NCBI GenBank assembly: GCA_947462335.1
Contig: OX381704.1
Span: 42,412,942-42,476,941 of the forward strand
From: Harmothoe impar
Taxonomy: Eukaryota > Annelida > Polychaeta > Phyllodocida > Polynoidae
Length of the DNA: 64,000 bases
Reading direction: 5' to 3'
Each line of letters starts with the position of its first letter. The stretch's first letter is position 1. Below the pieces are notes generated by a model that made no database searches, was not told the DNA's origin, and saw nothing but the letters and a program-made list of their open reading frames with translations. Made by a program: the position numbers and the translations under genes. This document shows, piece after piece, positions 11,540 through 24,471 of this stretch.

Positions 11540-14500
11540 CTTCACTATTAGTGCTAGTGCCTACTCGCGTGATAGATTCAACGTTAATTCCCATGCTGGA
11601 CTAAATGGCGTTGGATACATGGCCTGGTTTGTATACCTCCACATATGACACATATACATGTACATGATAACACTGGAATACCTATATCCATAGCTTCAGC
11701 TATTCTACAAGCAGGACTGGGCATTGGAGAAAAAGTCAGGACGTGCTAAGATACTTTCTGGTGATATTCTAGACGATTCACAGGTGACAGGTCTCTCAAG
11801 AACCTAATACATCCCCTCCCCCTTACATAGCGTATCAACATGGAAGCGTTTTATGAGTACATTTGTAAATGTCACAGGGGTGAACTCATTCTAGTCAAGA
11901 CAGCCGTTCCTCACGAACTATAACAATCTCCCAGTTAATATATGTCGTCATGAGTGTCATGATATGCGTTTCTCTCAAAACTCGTGTTGCAAAAAGCCTA
12001 TGTTCTTTACATGGTCTCTCCATTATTAACCAATGGACCTCCGGGTCAAAACACGAGTGTGGTAACATCTAACAGGTTATGTAGATGATTATGGAAAATA
12101 TGTTCATAGCACTCACTGTTGCTAACATTAACATACCACTTAATATAACCTATAATATAGGTATTTACATGTTATTTATAGTAGAGGGACGAAGGCCATC
12201 TAAATTGATAAGGCTGCCATTAGAAACAAGTTATGGATTAGCCATAGTTGCGGCATGGATAGTAGCTCTGGCACAGCATGGGCCTGTGGGCACAAATCAG
12301 GCAAGCACGACAGTATGAGACTACTGCATTGTAAGTCAGGGAGTTGGGGACTGATATGCCAATGTGTATCAAAACTAAACTCTAACTGTCTATAACTCTA
12401 TTACTGCCATGATCTCATACCGATATATAACCCACTGTGGCTGCCACTCTACAAAGCGCGGGCCTATTAACCAATAGACAATACCCGTCCATCACGCAAC
12501 GCCACAGGGGGTGGGGGCCTCCTGTTGCATAGCTGAATAGTGGAGTTGAAACCACAGGAGACTTATGGCCGGGAGGGAGGGGCCCATCCCCTGTGTTCCC
12601 AACACCATTAGACTGAGTGGGTGCCTCCACGGTCCGCCGAGGAGGCTCCAGCTGCCGTGCATGATTTCAAATCTCCCGGCGGAGCGCGCCGTCGCCTGGC
12701 CCGTGGAGGGGGCGTATGGCGCGCTGGGGGTCAGATAGCATCTGCAGGGTCAGGCTGGAACATCTCAACAGCATTTCTATGTGTTTTCATGCTTTAGTAC
12801 CAATGCACGCTAACATGCCATTGAAGCTTTCATTTGGAGGGGTAATCCACCATATGTATGCGCTATAAAACAGAACAAATGGCAGTCTGTGCATCACTTT
12901 CGTTGGTGGTCTATTATTCTGTAATAAGAGCCCCCGGCAGTTCAGCTTCATCATATTAGCACTGAAGGGATCAAAGCTATCCCCAGATACACTTCCATAC
13001 AGAGGTACGGCAATAGGAGACCTATGACCTACTGACTACTTATAATATGATATAATCACGTTATGTGTATCTCATCAAAGCTGTCACAATCTACTGCACA
13101 AGAATCAAGTACCTTATGAGGGCAATGTATTTATTGGGAGAACACCATAGGATATCATAAAGGCATATTTGGCTGGGGGGATTTCCCCTATCCCCTTCCT
13201 TTCTTACACCACTGGATTTCGCATTTGCCGGTAAACAGGGTATTGATGTTGACTAGTCTCATTATAGTCTTTACAACTTTCATCCTTATGCATACAATAT
13301 TTATAACTGTCAACTCTCCTCTTGTCCAAATCATGACATGATATATACACAATGCTTTGTGGTATTGTAGAGACAAGTCTGAACATATAAAAGTCTGGCA
13401 TAGCCCTATAGTACATTAACACTCATTTGCATACAAAAGCAAAAATGATTGATTGCTTACAAATAGATTTAATAATAAAAGTATTGACACGCCCAAAATG
13501 CGAAATGCCATTAAAATTAAATGAAACCACTTTGTGTTTTGGTGTCCATCATCTAGGCCGGAGCTACTTGAACCAACATCCATAATTGATTAGCAAAGAA
13601 GAGTTGCAGTGTATGCGGGTATATAGGCTGAGTGGTGGGGAATGCCTTTTAAGTGAGGTCTGGCGATTCTGGCCTTGGGGACCCTTGGTTGGTAGACGAG
13701 TGTAGTCTTCTTTAGTTTTTTTACTCTCCCCCCAATGCAGCGCGCACTAAAGACACTTTAGTCTGTAGACCTTAGACAGGCGAAGAGACATGGGACCAAG
13801 GACACCCATCAATTGTGTGAGGAAGGATGAGTTTGTGAGAGGAGGGGTTTCCCATGTGTCTCCATGGTGTGTAGAGAAGTAAGGGGTACTATACAAAGTG
13901 TTACAAGGCAGGTGGAAAGGAGTTGGGTGTGTGAAAAAAGACATGCTACGTGAATAGGATGGGAGGCGGGCACATATGCCCTTAGGGATATGTGTGAGAT
14001 TGAAACATATGATATATAGGTTTCAGGGGCGGATAGCAGTGGGAATGCTCTAAGAATATCACAACAAAAGATAGAATAGAGTTCATCCCGCGGTGGGGGT
14101 TACCAAGGCAGCTGGTATACCCTCTGTATCAGGTATAAAGGATTAACTTCCACATAGCCACCCACTCCTAACTCTTTCACGCTTCTTCCATGGGTTAACG
14201 GTCTCCAAGCCAACACTAGGCCTACAGGTCTGCCATCTACAGGCGCAATGGAGAAATTACGGTGCCAGTGTTGTAATGGGTGTCTAGGGCGAGTAGCGGG
14301 CTGGTAACCCTGGATACAACCATTGACGGTTGGAGGTTGTGGAAAGTGGTTCGGGTTTTTGTAATCATTGGTCGACTTTGGGGGCCTATTGCTAGCAGAG
14401 GCAATACAACCATGTGCCTTGACCATTGTCAGGCTTAGTTATGGATAATGCTGACGGGATTTTTATTTATTTTAATTCCGGCTTTACGGGCACGAATAAT

Positions 14501-14680
14501 CAATATACCAAAATTGTATTATTACCGATACAGTTCCCAATCATGATAATTATTACCTTATTAACACCAGAGAGTGTACTTAGAAAACGATGAAAAAACA
14601 ATCTGCTACATCATTATGTAAATATAGAGATTATTATCCAAACGACGAGACTAACAATACCAGTGTTTTTGCCCGTTTTC

Positions 14681-15232
14681 CGTATACTACTTGTCTAATG
14701 ACCCCCGCCATATCCAACCCTCCGTATATTATTTGCCTGACAGCCTGCGTCAAATCTCTCTCCTAGTATACTACTTGCCTGACAAACTGCGTCATATCCC
14801 TCTTTTAGTATACTACTTGCCTGAAAGCCTGCGTCATATCCCTTTTTTAGTATACTACTTGCCTGACAGCCTGTGTTATATCCCTCTCTTAGTATACTAC
14901 TTGGCTGACAGCCTGCGCCATATCCCTCTCTTAGTTTACTACTTGCCCCACTACCTGCTCCATGAGCCACTCTCAGTATACTACTTGTAGAACTACCTAC
15001 TCCATAAGCCACTCTCAGTATACTACTTGCAGAACTGCCTGCGCCATATGCCACTCTCAGTATACTACTTGCAGAACTGCCTGTGCCATATGCCACTCTC
15101 AGTATACTACTTGGTCAACTCCCTGCGCCATATGCCACTCTCAGTATACTACTTGGTCAACTCCCTGCGCCATATGCCACTCTCAGTATACTACTTGGTC
15201 AACTCCCTGCGCCATATGCCACTCTCAGTATA
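14681..15232 (+). repeat. 42-bp minisatellite, left part
   Basis: About 13 units carrying GTATACTACTTG and GCCATATGCCACTC repeat every 42 bp, more uniform towards the right. The array is interrupted at 15232 by a transposable element and resumes at 16435. Because 42 is divisible by 3, both strands show spurious ORFs. Confidence 0.9.
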
Positions 15233-16434
15233 GGGTAAAGGAACCCTGAGTCGGACAGATACCTTGAGTCGGACACCATTGGGTCTGCATTGCATAGTCA
15301 ATATAAATATTTACATCCATTATGTCAACTGAGGATCAAAGCTAAGGGGTTTCCCTTCTAGGAAATCAATATACCAAAATCTATCGACATTAAATACAAA
15401 GATCTATAGCTACATGAACTTGGGGTGTTTTTGCCATATTTTCAAGATAAAGATCAAGGGTAAGTTGGAAAATTGGTTTTCCTTTTCAATGGTTTCTGTC
15501 TTTCTCTTTACAGTTACAGCCTTCTTATCGATAATAATAGCAAGATGTATATTTTTTGTGATAGTTCAAGTCAATATATGAAAAATAAATTACCCATAAT
15601 ACTTTGGGATAGGGGAATTCATCTAACCATCAAAATGCACCTAAAGTCGGACACAGATTGAACCCAGAGTCGGACACTATAAACTGATAATCCCTATGCT
15701 TAACTACGTCAAGATTGGCTGACCCATTTAGTAATTTTATGATATATATATATATGCCCAACCCCTTTCATTTGTGTTAGTTATGACTAACCCAGGATAG
15801 GTGTTTTTCATTACTAGGAGATATGGGAATGATGTGGTTAGTCTTAGTAATGTTTACCTATAGGCTTAATCATTAATACTAAGGAATTAATCATTTTTCG
15901 GGGGGTCACCTGGTAAGTCACTGCTCCTCACCAGAGAGATGCAGGCGTTTCCTAGGTCTTCATGTATGTGAGAAGTTTTAAGTTACTAAGGTCCCCCGAT
16001 CAAGGATAGCATAATTATATACCTGAATGTGACCCAAGAAATCCCTTTGAAATGTTTGAGTGTTCATTATCAAATTAAGGTTTGATGCTGTTCGATACAC
16101 TATTGTTTGTTTAATAAAAGTGTTGAATATACAGCTAGAAACACCTGTTAAACCAGATAGTAGATGGTGTCCGACTCTAGGATCAATTCTAGCATGAAGT
16201 GTCCGACTTAAGGTACAGTTCAAGAGTTTGAAAGTATCATATTTGATGTCGATTTATTCATACTTAAATTAGTATATGTCATGGAATTCCTTCAGAAATG
16301 GAAGCCCCTTGATCAAATGCATCGAATGGTGTATCCCATGTCAGAATAGGGCTCATTTAAATAGGCCAATTTGGAGAGCGAAAAATAGTCGCCTATTTAT
16401 TGACCAGGAGCGTCCGAGATGGGTGCCTTTACCC
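15233..16434. mobile_element. 1.2-kb non-autonomous TA-target element
   Basis: Ends GGGTAAAGGAACCC (left) and GGGTGCCTTTACCC (right) are inverted. The subterminal motif GAGTCGGACA recurs near both ends. The flanking dinucleotide TA is duplicated (15231-15232 and 16435-16436). There is no transposase ORF. It sits inside the 42-bp array. The host sequence rejoins perfectly when the element and one TA are removed. Confidence 0.82.
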
Positions 16435-16526
16435 TACTACTTGCAGAACGGCCTGTGCCATATGCCACTCTCGGTATACTACTTGCAGAACGGCCTGTGC
16501 CATATGCCACTCGCTGTATACTACTC
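16435..16526 (+). repeat. 42-bp minisatellite, right remnant
   Basis: About two more units with TACTACTTGCAGAACGGCC and CATATGCCACTC continue the array on the far side of the inserted element. Confidence 0.85.
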
Positions 16527-17889
16527 AGGCCTACCTAGTCCCATACCCGCAGTACGGTACCGCTGCGGTCCCTGCGTTGCGTGTCCCCGCCATTAATTGA
16601 GTTCTGCTCAAAAACGCGAACACAAAATTGGCTAAAACACGGACTCTGAAACGTTTAAGAGGATAGAGAGGGAGCCCGGTCGATAACAGTTACCTTTTTT
16701 AAAGTGTTATTGCCACAAATTTAACTTGACTTGGGAGGTGGCCTCCCTGGTGCGAGTTTCCACAATCCATGCAATAAACATGCCATTTGCTTTGTTTTAT
16801 ACGAATATCAACCCAAGGATCCCGGAATCTAAATGGCATTAGTGCTAATCGGAAGTGAGGATCATTACCCATAACTGTATACTGGATTAGGCGATACTTC
16901 TTTAAATAGAAAATAATTATGCTTTGTGATATTTGTTTTTACTTTACCTTGCATGTGATACTGACCATCTTAAGTCTCCCACATAGGGATTTCACTGATG
17001 GTGTTATTCACACTATGTTACAGAAATAAAGTATTCAATCAATATTAATGCCCATGCAACACCTCCCTTAAAAAGTCGCTCCCTTGCAGCTTCAATGTGT
17101 CCCCTCGTTTATATATGGACCACACCCTAATATAGAGAACAGTATTGTAGATCTACGCCCGCTCTTCCTCTCCCAGAAGGAAAATGCCGTTGTTATTTAT
17201 TAATCATGACAGTTAAACTATGGCCACAGTGATGCCTCCCTACAGGGGCCCTACCCCTGTGGTGAGCCAACGTTTATGTTGGTGGAGCACACCACCCCTC
17301 CATGAATTATTCCAAAGGTAAAGATACACAGGGAGCTGTTGCCTGTATGTAATGGCGTTTAGTGAAACTCGATAAGAATGTAGGTGGATTGGAATCTGTA
17401 TTTCTGTATACACTCCTTACATTTTATGTGCCTACCTCCTTCCTGAATATGATATATTTGCTGTTATATCCATACCCATGGGGAGACCACCGTGAATAAC
17501 GGTAAGGGTCGATATCTGGATCCAGTCCTTATGATGTCACAAAGACCCTCTTTAGTCTTAACATGCTTTATCGTCATTTAAACCTAACACACCATATAAC
17601 CATATTGTTGATTATTTATTTCATCATCCATTAAGAGAACGGAGGTGCTGGTTGTTTTTTTTTGTTTTTTTTTGTGGGTGTGTTTTTTTGTGTGTTTTTT
17701 TTAGGGGGGGGGGGAGGTTAATGACAAAACATAAGCCCGGTCATACATGTGTATAGGTCATGTGGCTCAAAATAGTACCAGGGGGTCTCGGAAAATGTAC
17801 CAAAATAGGTTACGTCATCTGTGAACGTTCCCCAATATAATTATTACAAGACGCTGTTTGGACAGGAGGACAGCACAAACTGCACTTAC

Positions 17890-18212
17890 TTCCACATCTC
17901 AGAGTAGAGGTATATCCTGGAGATACACTTGGGTCCGGCTGGTGGGTCGAGCTGGTCGAGCCGGGCTAGGTTACGAGGCAGCCCGAACATGACGAGGTAC
18001 TTCAACATGAAGAACTGGCCCTGGCTGTAGCCTACCCCGGCCAGGGCCCACAGAGGTAGCGTCTCCAGCAGTTCGGGCTGGGCCATGAAGGCGTTAAAGA
18101 AGAGGTGGTGTAGGGTGAGCTCACACACCACCCCCCACAGCACCACCCAGGTGAGGCTCCCCAGGATGCTGCACACTTCCCGCCGCCTCCAGGGCGTTAA
18201 GGGCGCCTGCAG
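17890..18212 (-). CDS. HHAT: HHAT exon 6
   Basis: This 323-nt exon is markedly GC-richer than its surroundings. It lies between TTTCCAG and GTAAGT and ends in phase 2 after MWK. It encodes three membrane segments with LLETLPLWALAG, KYLVMFGLP and LDPPAGPKCIS, matching the MBOAT region just before the catalytic Asp/His segments. The next exon would start with the Y-F-D motif; no match was found between here and position 1. Confidence 0.9.
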
Positions 18213-18408
18213 CTGGAAACACAATAAGACATTGGTGAGGGGTGCACTGCTGTCATGGGGACGGTATTTACATACATCTAGGTTATAATAGTCATGATAC
18301 AGTCAAGACGCCAGAAGCTGGATAGCATTTCTTTCCGGACACTCTGCTCAAATCCTGTGTATAGAATTGGGGGCCAGATTCACAGTTTGCATTCAACAAT
18401 TTTACTTA

Positions 18409-18662
18409 GGCCAAATAAAAATAAAAAGGTTTGTTTCAGGTCACCCGGCCGACCCTAGCAAAATAGGGCCGACCCTACGTTTCTTTTGCAATTTTGAAGA
18501 AAATTTAATATTTTTTACACTTTTTGGGTCATTTTTAGGGGTTACACGGAGGATGGCTAGTACTTTCATGTTAAAAAAATAAAATGAAATAAATATCCGA
18601 CCTACCGACCCTAGTGTCTCTTCCCATGTTACCTGAAACATACCTTTTTTTCTTTTTTTGCC
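18409..18662. mobile_element. MITE with A-rich inverted termini, copy A
   Basis: The left end GGCCAAATAAAAATAAAAAG runs on to GGTTTGTTTCAGGT. The right end is its diverged inverse complement (ACCTGAAACATACC then T-rich to TTTGCC). The interior has GACCCTA repeats. A related copy is at 29033. Confidence 0.65.
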
Positions 18663-19298
18663 TTATTTTACAACTTGGATTACTAATCTAATCATTAGAA
18701 AGATGCTATAACTAGCGCAGCTGTGGGACATGCCCGCCATGTGTGTTTGGGCTGTTGATTATCAGAAAGTGTTCGATAACTGGTCATTAGGTGGATCAAA
18801 TTACTTGGGACACTGAGGTCAGTTCGGGGCTTTCCGGAAAGGTGAAACCAGTTTTGCTTGACCAAAACATTGCTAAATGAAGCAAAAATCAAAATCCCTA
18901 AAACCGGGAGGTAATTGCAAATGTCCATCTTGTTTTGCAGTTAGGGTTGGGCTGCTTGACAATTTCTTTGACCTAACTAAAGCAGTGAAGAACCAAGACG
19001 TGTCTCACTTTTAGCTCAATATTAGTCGGAGTTGAAACATGATCCGACCATGTTTACATAAATGGGAGAGGCACAGCTAAGGTTTAGATATGGTAACGTC
19101 TGCAACGGAAGGTGCACATTATGTTAGCATCCATTGTTCCAGTATAGTACAGGGACAATGACCTAATGTGCTGTGCGTCCATTAGTATTCAATACAGGTT
19201 AGTTCTGAGCGATGGGGGAAATTGAAAAAAAAAGTTTATTATCATACGGGAGAACTCTTTCTATTGTAATGATTGAATTAGAAGATTGAACGTGTGAT

Positions 19299-20120
19299 TT
19301 ACATCACAAATGAATCAGGGTCATTTGATTGAATTGATTCACTGAAATATTGAAGGTGTATCATTTCAGAAACAATGAATAATTCTAGAGCAAAAGTGTA
19401 TTCCTGGTTCAAAACTACCCTCAAAATATGTGCCACACTAGTTTGTTATCACATTTCAGATGGGCATGTGGGTGTGGGTGAGGAGGTTGGTGTGGGCTGG
19501 GTGTGGGTGTGGGTGACACTGCTGGGCTGCACGAGCCCTCCACCTTTCGACCCCACCAAAAATTGAGCAATATCTCCGTCCAAACTGACTGTTACACAAA
19601 ATAATAGAAAGTACCCCCCCCCTCTGTAAATTACCTCTTGTACTTAAGTGTTTGATGGAGGTCTGAAAAAAAAGATCTCACTTACCCCTCCCACAGAGAT
19701 AGCATTGGGTTGTCACAAAGGTTCAAAGTTGCGGTTGTCAGTTATCTTCACACTCCCATAGAGCTCTATGCTGAAGCAAATTACCACCACTTTTGGGCAA
19801 ATATATCATTTCACCTTTGATAGAGTGGTTATAGTGGGAATTTGTAGGGAAAAGATTGAGCGTGTGAGTAGCCTCACAGATGACTCAGGGTAAGCTGGGT
19901 ATGTAGCTTACCATGTACTTACATATAGTACTCCCTTATAATCATTCATTGGTCATTTCTGGCATCAGAAATGAATTCCTTGTTAAAAGCAGGTGGGTGT
20001 GGGTGAGCAGGTGGGTGTCAGAGAGCAGGTGGGTGTAGGTGTGCAGGTTGGTGTTGGCGACAGTCGCAGGCTGCAAGCATGTACCTCCTTCTGTCCCATC
20101 AAAAAGCGAGTTGGTCGGAC
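19299..20120 (+). repeat. Direct duplication (about 19299-19570 and 19852-20120)
   Basis: Both segments begin with a diverged GATTGA-CGTGTGA block, run into a GTGGGTGTGGGTGAG-type tract and end near a CCCCACCAAAAA or CCCATCAAAAA motif. This suggests an old local duplication about 0.55 kb apart. No coding function is seen. Confidence 0.45.
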
Positions 20121-23100
20121 CATACATGGCGAAGATATGGGTGGTACAATGTTGCTCTGCACTCCTTTTATGCTGCCCGTGTGGTACTCTTGTGCTGTCT
20201 TGTTGAGATCTTGCGCAGTACGACAGTACCGTTGGCACCACTCTTTGTGTAAAGCTATTCTAAATAATGTTGATGGCATTTTAGATAAGCTTGAGGGTAT
20301 TTCAAAGAAGATAGAGGGTAAATTGAGATACAAAAGATACAGTTGACAGAATATTGGTCAGAACATGATTTCTCTCTCCAGCCCTTCGTCTTTAAAACCT
20401 TGAAGTCTATCCAGAGTTCATTTAGAGGATAGTCATATAACAGCAGGTAAATATAGAAATAAGTTGTCAAAGATCGCAGCTGATTTGCACATGGAAAAAA
20501 AGACATTTCAAGAATCATTTCGAAGGAAACATGTGTCCCCCGATCTTAGCTATCCATGTCTTTTGTCTCCTCATGTCTATGTCCAATACACACTGAATGC
20601 AGAGCGTTCTCCTATGTCCCAAAAATGTCTTAAAATGGAGATGAGGCACTGTATATTACGCAGGGTTAGTACCCTGAGTCAAAAACACTTTTAGATAGAT
20701 ATTGTGAAAAGTGATTTATTGAGACCATATATGATGCAAGGAGCAAAGTATTGACTAAATGGGAGCATCAAATTTTTGTCCAAGCCTCACAGGTGTCCAG
20801 GTGCACAGGTGTCCAGAACCGTCATACTAGACCTATTAAAAGTACACCCAGACTTGCACCTGGGTTCAGCAGGTACATCTAACATACAGTGCCATTGGTA
20901 TTGTGGCAATGTTATATGGCTGTGTCTCACCACATCGATCCAAGTTGAAAGTCTATAACTGGGTGCAATCTATGACCTGGTGCAATCTATGACCGGTGCA
21001 CTCTATGACCGGCTTGAGAGAAAACGTGTAATTTAGGGCATTATGTATTAAAAATGAACAAAATGATGTAAAGTCTTTAAAACATCTATCAACTTTTCAG
21101 CCCATCTTTTTCACTAAGAAAGATTATATTTTTCAAATCTTTGGAGGAAGGGGTAGACAGAAATAGGTTGTAAGTTAGTTGAAGTGCTATATTCTTTATT
21201 CAAAATATGCAACAGGAAATTTATATAGCTGCATCAAAGTTTGACTGCAAATCTACTCATTTTTATCAGAACCGTCTCCCTAAGACCCAGGGTCCCCTGG
21301 GTCAATAATTTCCAGGAGGCTGAGTAAAACATCTTAAAAAGGTGTCGCTCGCCACTTTTCCCTGGATGAAATCCATTGCAAAAATTATCTTAAAAATGAA
21401 AATAGCAATTTTGCTCGCTCGCATTCTTTTTTCAAAAGTAAAATCCACTGGCCAACTTTTTCTTTAGTGTGGCCAAAGACTAAATCTATCACACAACTTC
21501 CGAAACTGTAGGCGAGGTATACATATTACTTTCAAGGAGACGTAATCATTTTGTCGCACGTCATCGTTATATATTATATTTACTCTAATCATTAGAATAG
21601 AGAAGTAACAGCAATAAAGTGACACAGTGCTCATGTACCATTCTTAGCATAGCGCATATTTCTCACTTTAGTTCATTAGCTGTGGCCTCGATCCTATCCC
21701 CTTACTATGGTGGAATCACATTCAGTGTGTTCACCTCTTTTGTCTTGCATCTCATCTAAGTGTTATTCAATGACGGCATGTTGTTCTTGGACCGTGTTTA
21801 AATCTGCACAGGCCCTGTCAACCTGTTTAAAAGGCTTCGGCCATGTTGCGTTTTAGACGCTCTCATCTACACTTCTACTACTTTTAATGGAAGCTCAAAA
21901 TGTATTTGGATGTCTATTCAAATCTTAGGACATGTGATCTTTGTCTTTTATTAAATAAATGAACGTCCCTTTGCTGTTTAAATTCGTTCTTACGTTCTAC
22001 AATCAATATACGCAATACTTTTCCGACTGAAATCTGCGTTATCTTAAAACGACAATCTACAAAACTACGAGGCCTAAATAATTTTATATATAACTATCGG
22101 TATATTGCAGTGTGGTCATTTCAAATTATACGCAAGGATGTCACTCTCATCTGGGGCTACTGAAATAACATGTCGGCCCTACTCAACTAAAATACAGCTC
22201 TTGTCGGTAAGGACCTCGGCTCACTAAATAAGTCATGGGTGTTTACACCACCCTGAAGTGTGTCTCTCTGTGTGCATGTCGGCACGTCAGGCCCAAAGAG
22301 TCGTATATACATCACCTACCCCCTTCACGTGTTGAAATACGCTCTCTCGTGCGTTTTTTTTGCTGTCAAAACCATCAGCGAAATGGTGCCTTATCCAATG
22401 TCGACAACCATGCCTTCTGCTCAAATAATGAACGTTCCGTTTCTGTTCTATATCCAATACATCTATACGCAGTCTATTCCCGACTGAAATCTACTTTTAC
22501 GGCGCTTGCATCTCACATAATATTACACCATTTATTTTCAAAAAATCCACATATCATTTAAACCGGTTTAATGTTGGAGGTGAGAATGTAAATTGATAGT
22601 GGCTTACTACTCTGGGTATACATGGTGGTAATTCATCTTCATTGAGCAGTATGGCTGAAGGGTCCCTGGGGTGCATCGATCCGCATACCAGTGGCCTGAT
22701 GTATGCAGGGTCGGAAGGCAACCACTATGATGGAGCGCGGCGTAATTCACCTAAACTAATTGCCTTAAAAACGACCCCACACCAGGACAGATAAGCCCAT
22801 AAAATGGAAATATTGGACATAAGAGGCGAACCGTGTGTATACTGCAATGCATAATATATGAGAAATACCACCCCGTCTGGCGAGGTCCAAGGATATAGCT
22901 TATATAATGGAAGTGGCAGTATGTAGATAGTATGGCAAATAGAACAAGTATGACTTCAGAGTTATTGTAAGGTGTATATATACGGGGTAGGTAAATGACA
23001 TACGACTGCATAGCTAGATTATGGACCATGATAACTAAGGACAAATGAGAAACACATAGATTGACAGGAAAGATGAATAACATTTCCATCTGGCCAATAT

Positions 23101-23987
23101 CTACAAGTTTATGGGGCAATCTATTTCCAAATGAATACAATAATTGTGGGTTTTACATGCCTCCGTAAAGATCAGAGTGCGTTAAGTCATCAAATATATC
23201 AGAAGTATAGAGACACCTATAATCTATACGATCCATGTGAACGGCTGCGTGGGTGGGTATAATCATGGGTGGTTGGGGTTGTTAGAATGGGAGGCAGGGA
23301 CTGAGATAGGGGGGGGGGGGGGCATGCGCAGCGGGAATTGGTGGTGGTCAAAACAGAACTGTCATTCATCGAGGATTAACACTATACCAGCCAGGTTGGC
23401 TCTCATCTGCACATAAATTATTCACCACTACTATGCCGACCCTTTCCTCTACCACACCCCTAACCCCCTCCATCCATCCAACACCAACCAAGCCCATCTG
23501 GCCACGACAGGTTCCAGGGCGCCACCTACCAGTGCACAGAATGCTTTTGGGTAAAGCAGACGACATTCTGACATTGATTGGCATATATGCATATGTTCTA
23601 TGATATATAATTCATATTGGTGTGCACCCAGAACATCAATTAATGATTGGCTCCTACTTCCCTTGGGAGACACCTTATGTAAATGTCTGCCTTAAAGCGT
23701 CAAGCCAAACTGTGCATAGGCTTAGGCCTATGGTAGGGCATTATGTGCTGCTCGGCGTTTCCGGCTGTGTGGTAGCTGCGTTATGTCTTATTTAAGATAC
23801 ATATTCATAGCGTGATCTAGCGCGAACAAAATCGTGAAAGGTTACTATGAGTGGCAAATACGAGTGTGTTTAACCTTTGTAATAATTCATGTGGAACCGT
23901 TCGCCTACAACATGCGAAAGGGAACAGTGCTTGGACTCTTAACACACAGAGATGGACGTAATAAAATAGAAAAAGACAACTTGAACT

Positions 23988-24471
23988 GGGGCTCGATTCA
24001 TAAAAATGTACGACAGCTCAGAAAGGCTACGACCACAGAAAAACATGTCTGTAGGGAAAACAGGGCAAATCGTAATTTTTTACAGGTAGTAGTCAAGGAA
24101 TAATCCAATGCTGTAGTACAAAGAATTTGATATCATTTCACAATGAGGTTGTAGGACACATGCCCATAACATAATCATAATCTGTTGTGCAATGGCCATT
24201 TTCCCCCCTTACAACCACCATATACATGCATTCTGTACAATAGGGCGGATGGGAAATTTGCTACGATTTTCTTTTGAAATGCACCCCTTTTTTTGTACGA
24301 CAGCATGCTACGATTTTCTTGAGATAAGCTGGTCGTATGAGATAGGCTGGTCGTATGTGTGGTGTTTATTCTCCACCATTACACCTAGCATAAAATGACC
24401 CCTGGACCATCAGCAATGGTCGTAGCAGTAAAATGACCCTCTGTGTCGTAGAAAGTTATGAATCGAGCCCC
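23988..24471. mobile_element. MITE with GGGGCTCGATTCATAA ends
   Basis: GGGGCTCGATTCATAA (23988-24003) and its exact inverse (24456-24471) bound 484 bp. The interior carries several CTACGA and GGTCGTA motifs on both strands. It is non-coding. Confidence 0.7.

Larger units (their letters stand above)
1..17889. other. HHAT intron 6 or 3' flank; no gene supported
   Basis: No exon of HHAT or any other recognised gene was found here on either strand. The longest non-repeat ORF (7231-7665) resembles nothing known and has no splice or codon support. The stretch holds the separately listed X-boxes, foldback elements, minisatellites and a 1.2-kb TA element, plus G or C runs (for example 2194-2216, 7397-7409, 9590-9600, 11340-11354, 17705-17714). 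The rest is A/T-rich unassigned sequence. Confidence 0.6.

Noticed and set aside
14681..15249. ORFs over the 42-bp array as a repeat protein gene
   Set aside because: The same multiple-of-three effect gives open frames on both strands. No start context or flanking exons.
1..17889. Remaining catalytic exons of HHAT
   Set aside because: I looked on the minus strand for the Y-F-D and W-H-G segments and found no match with splice sites. They probably lie left of the window.
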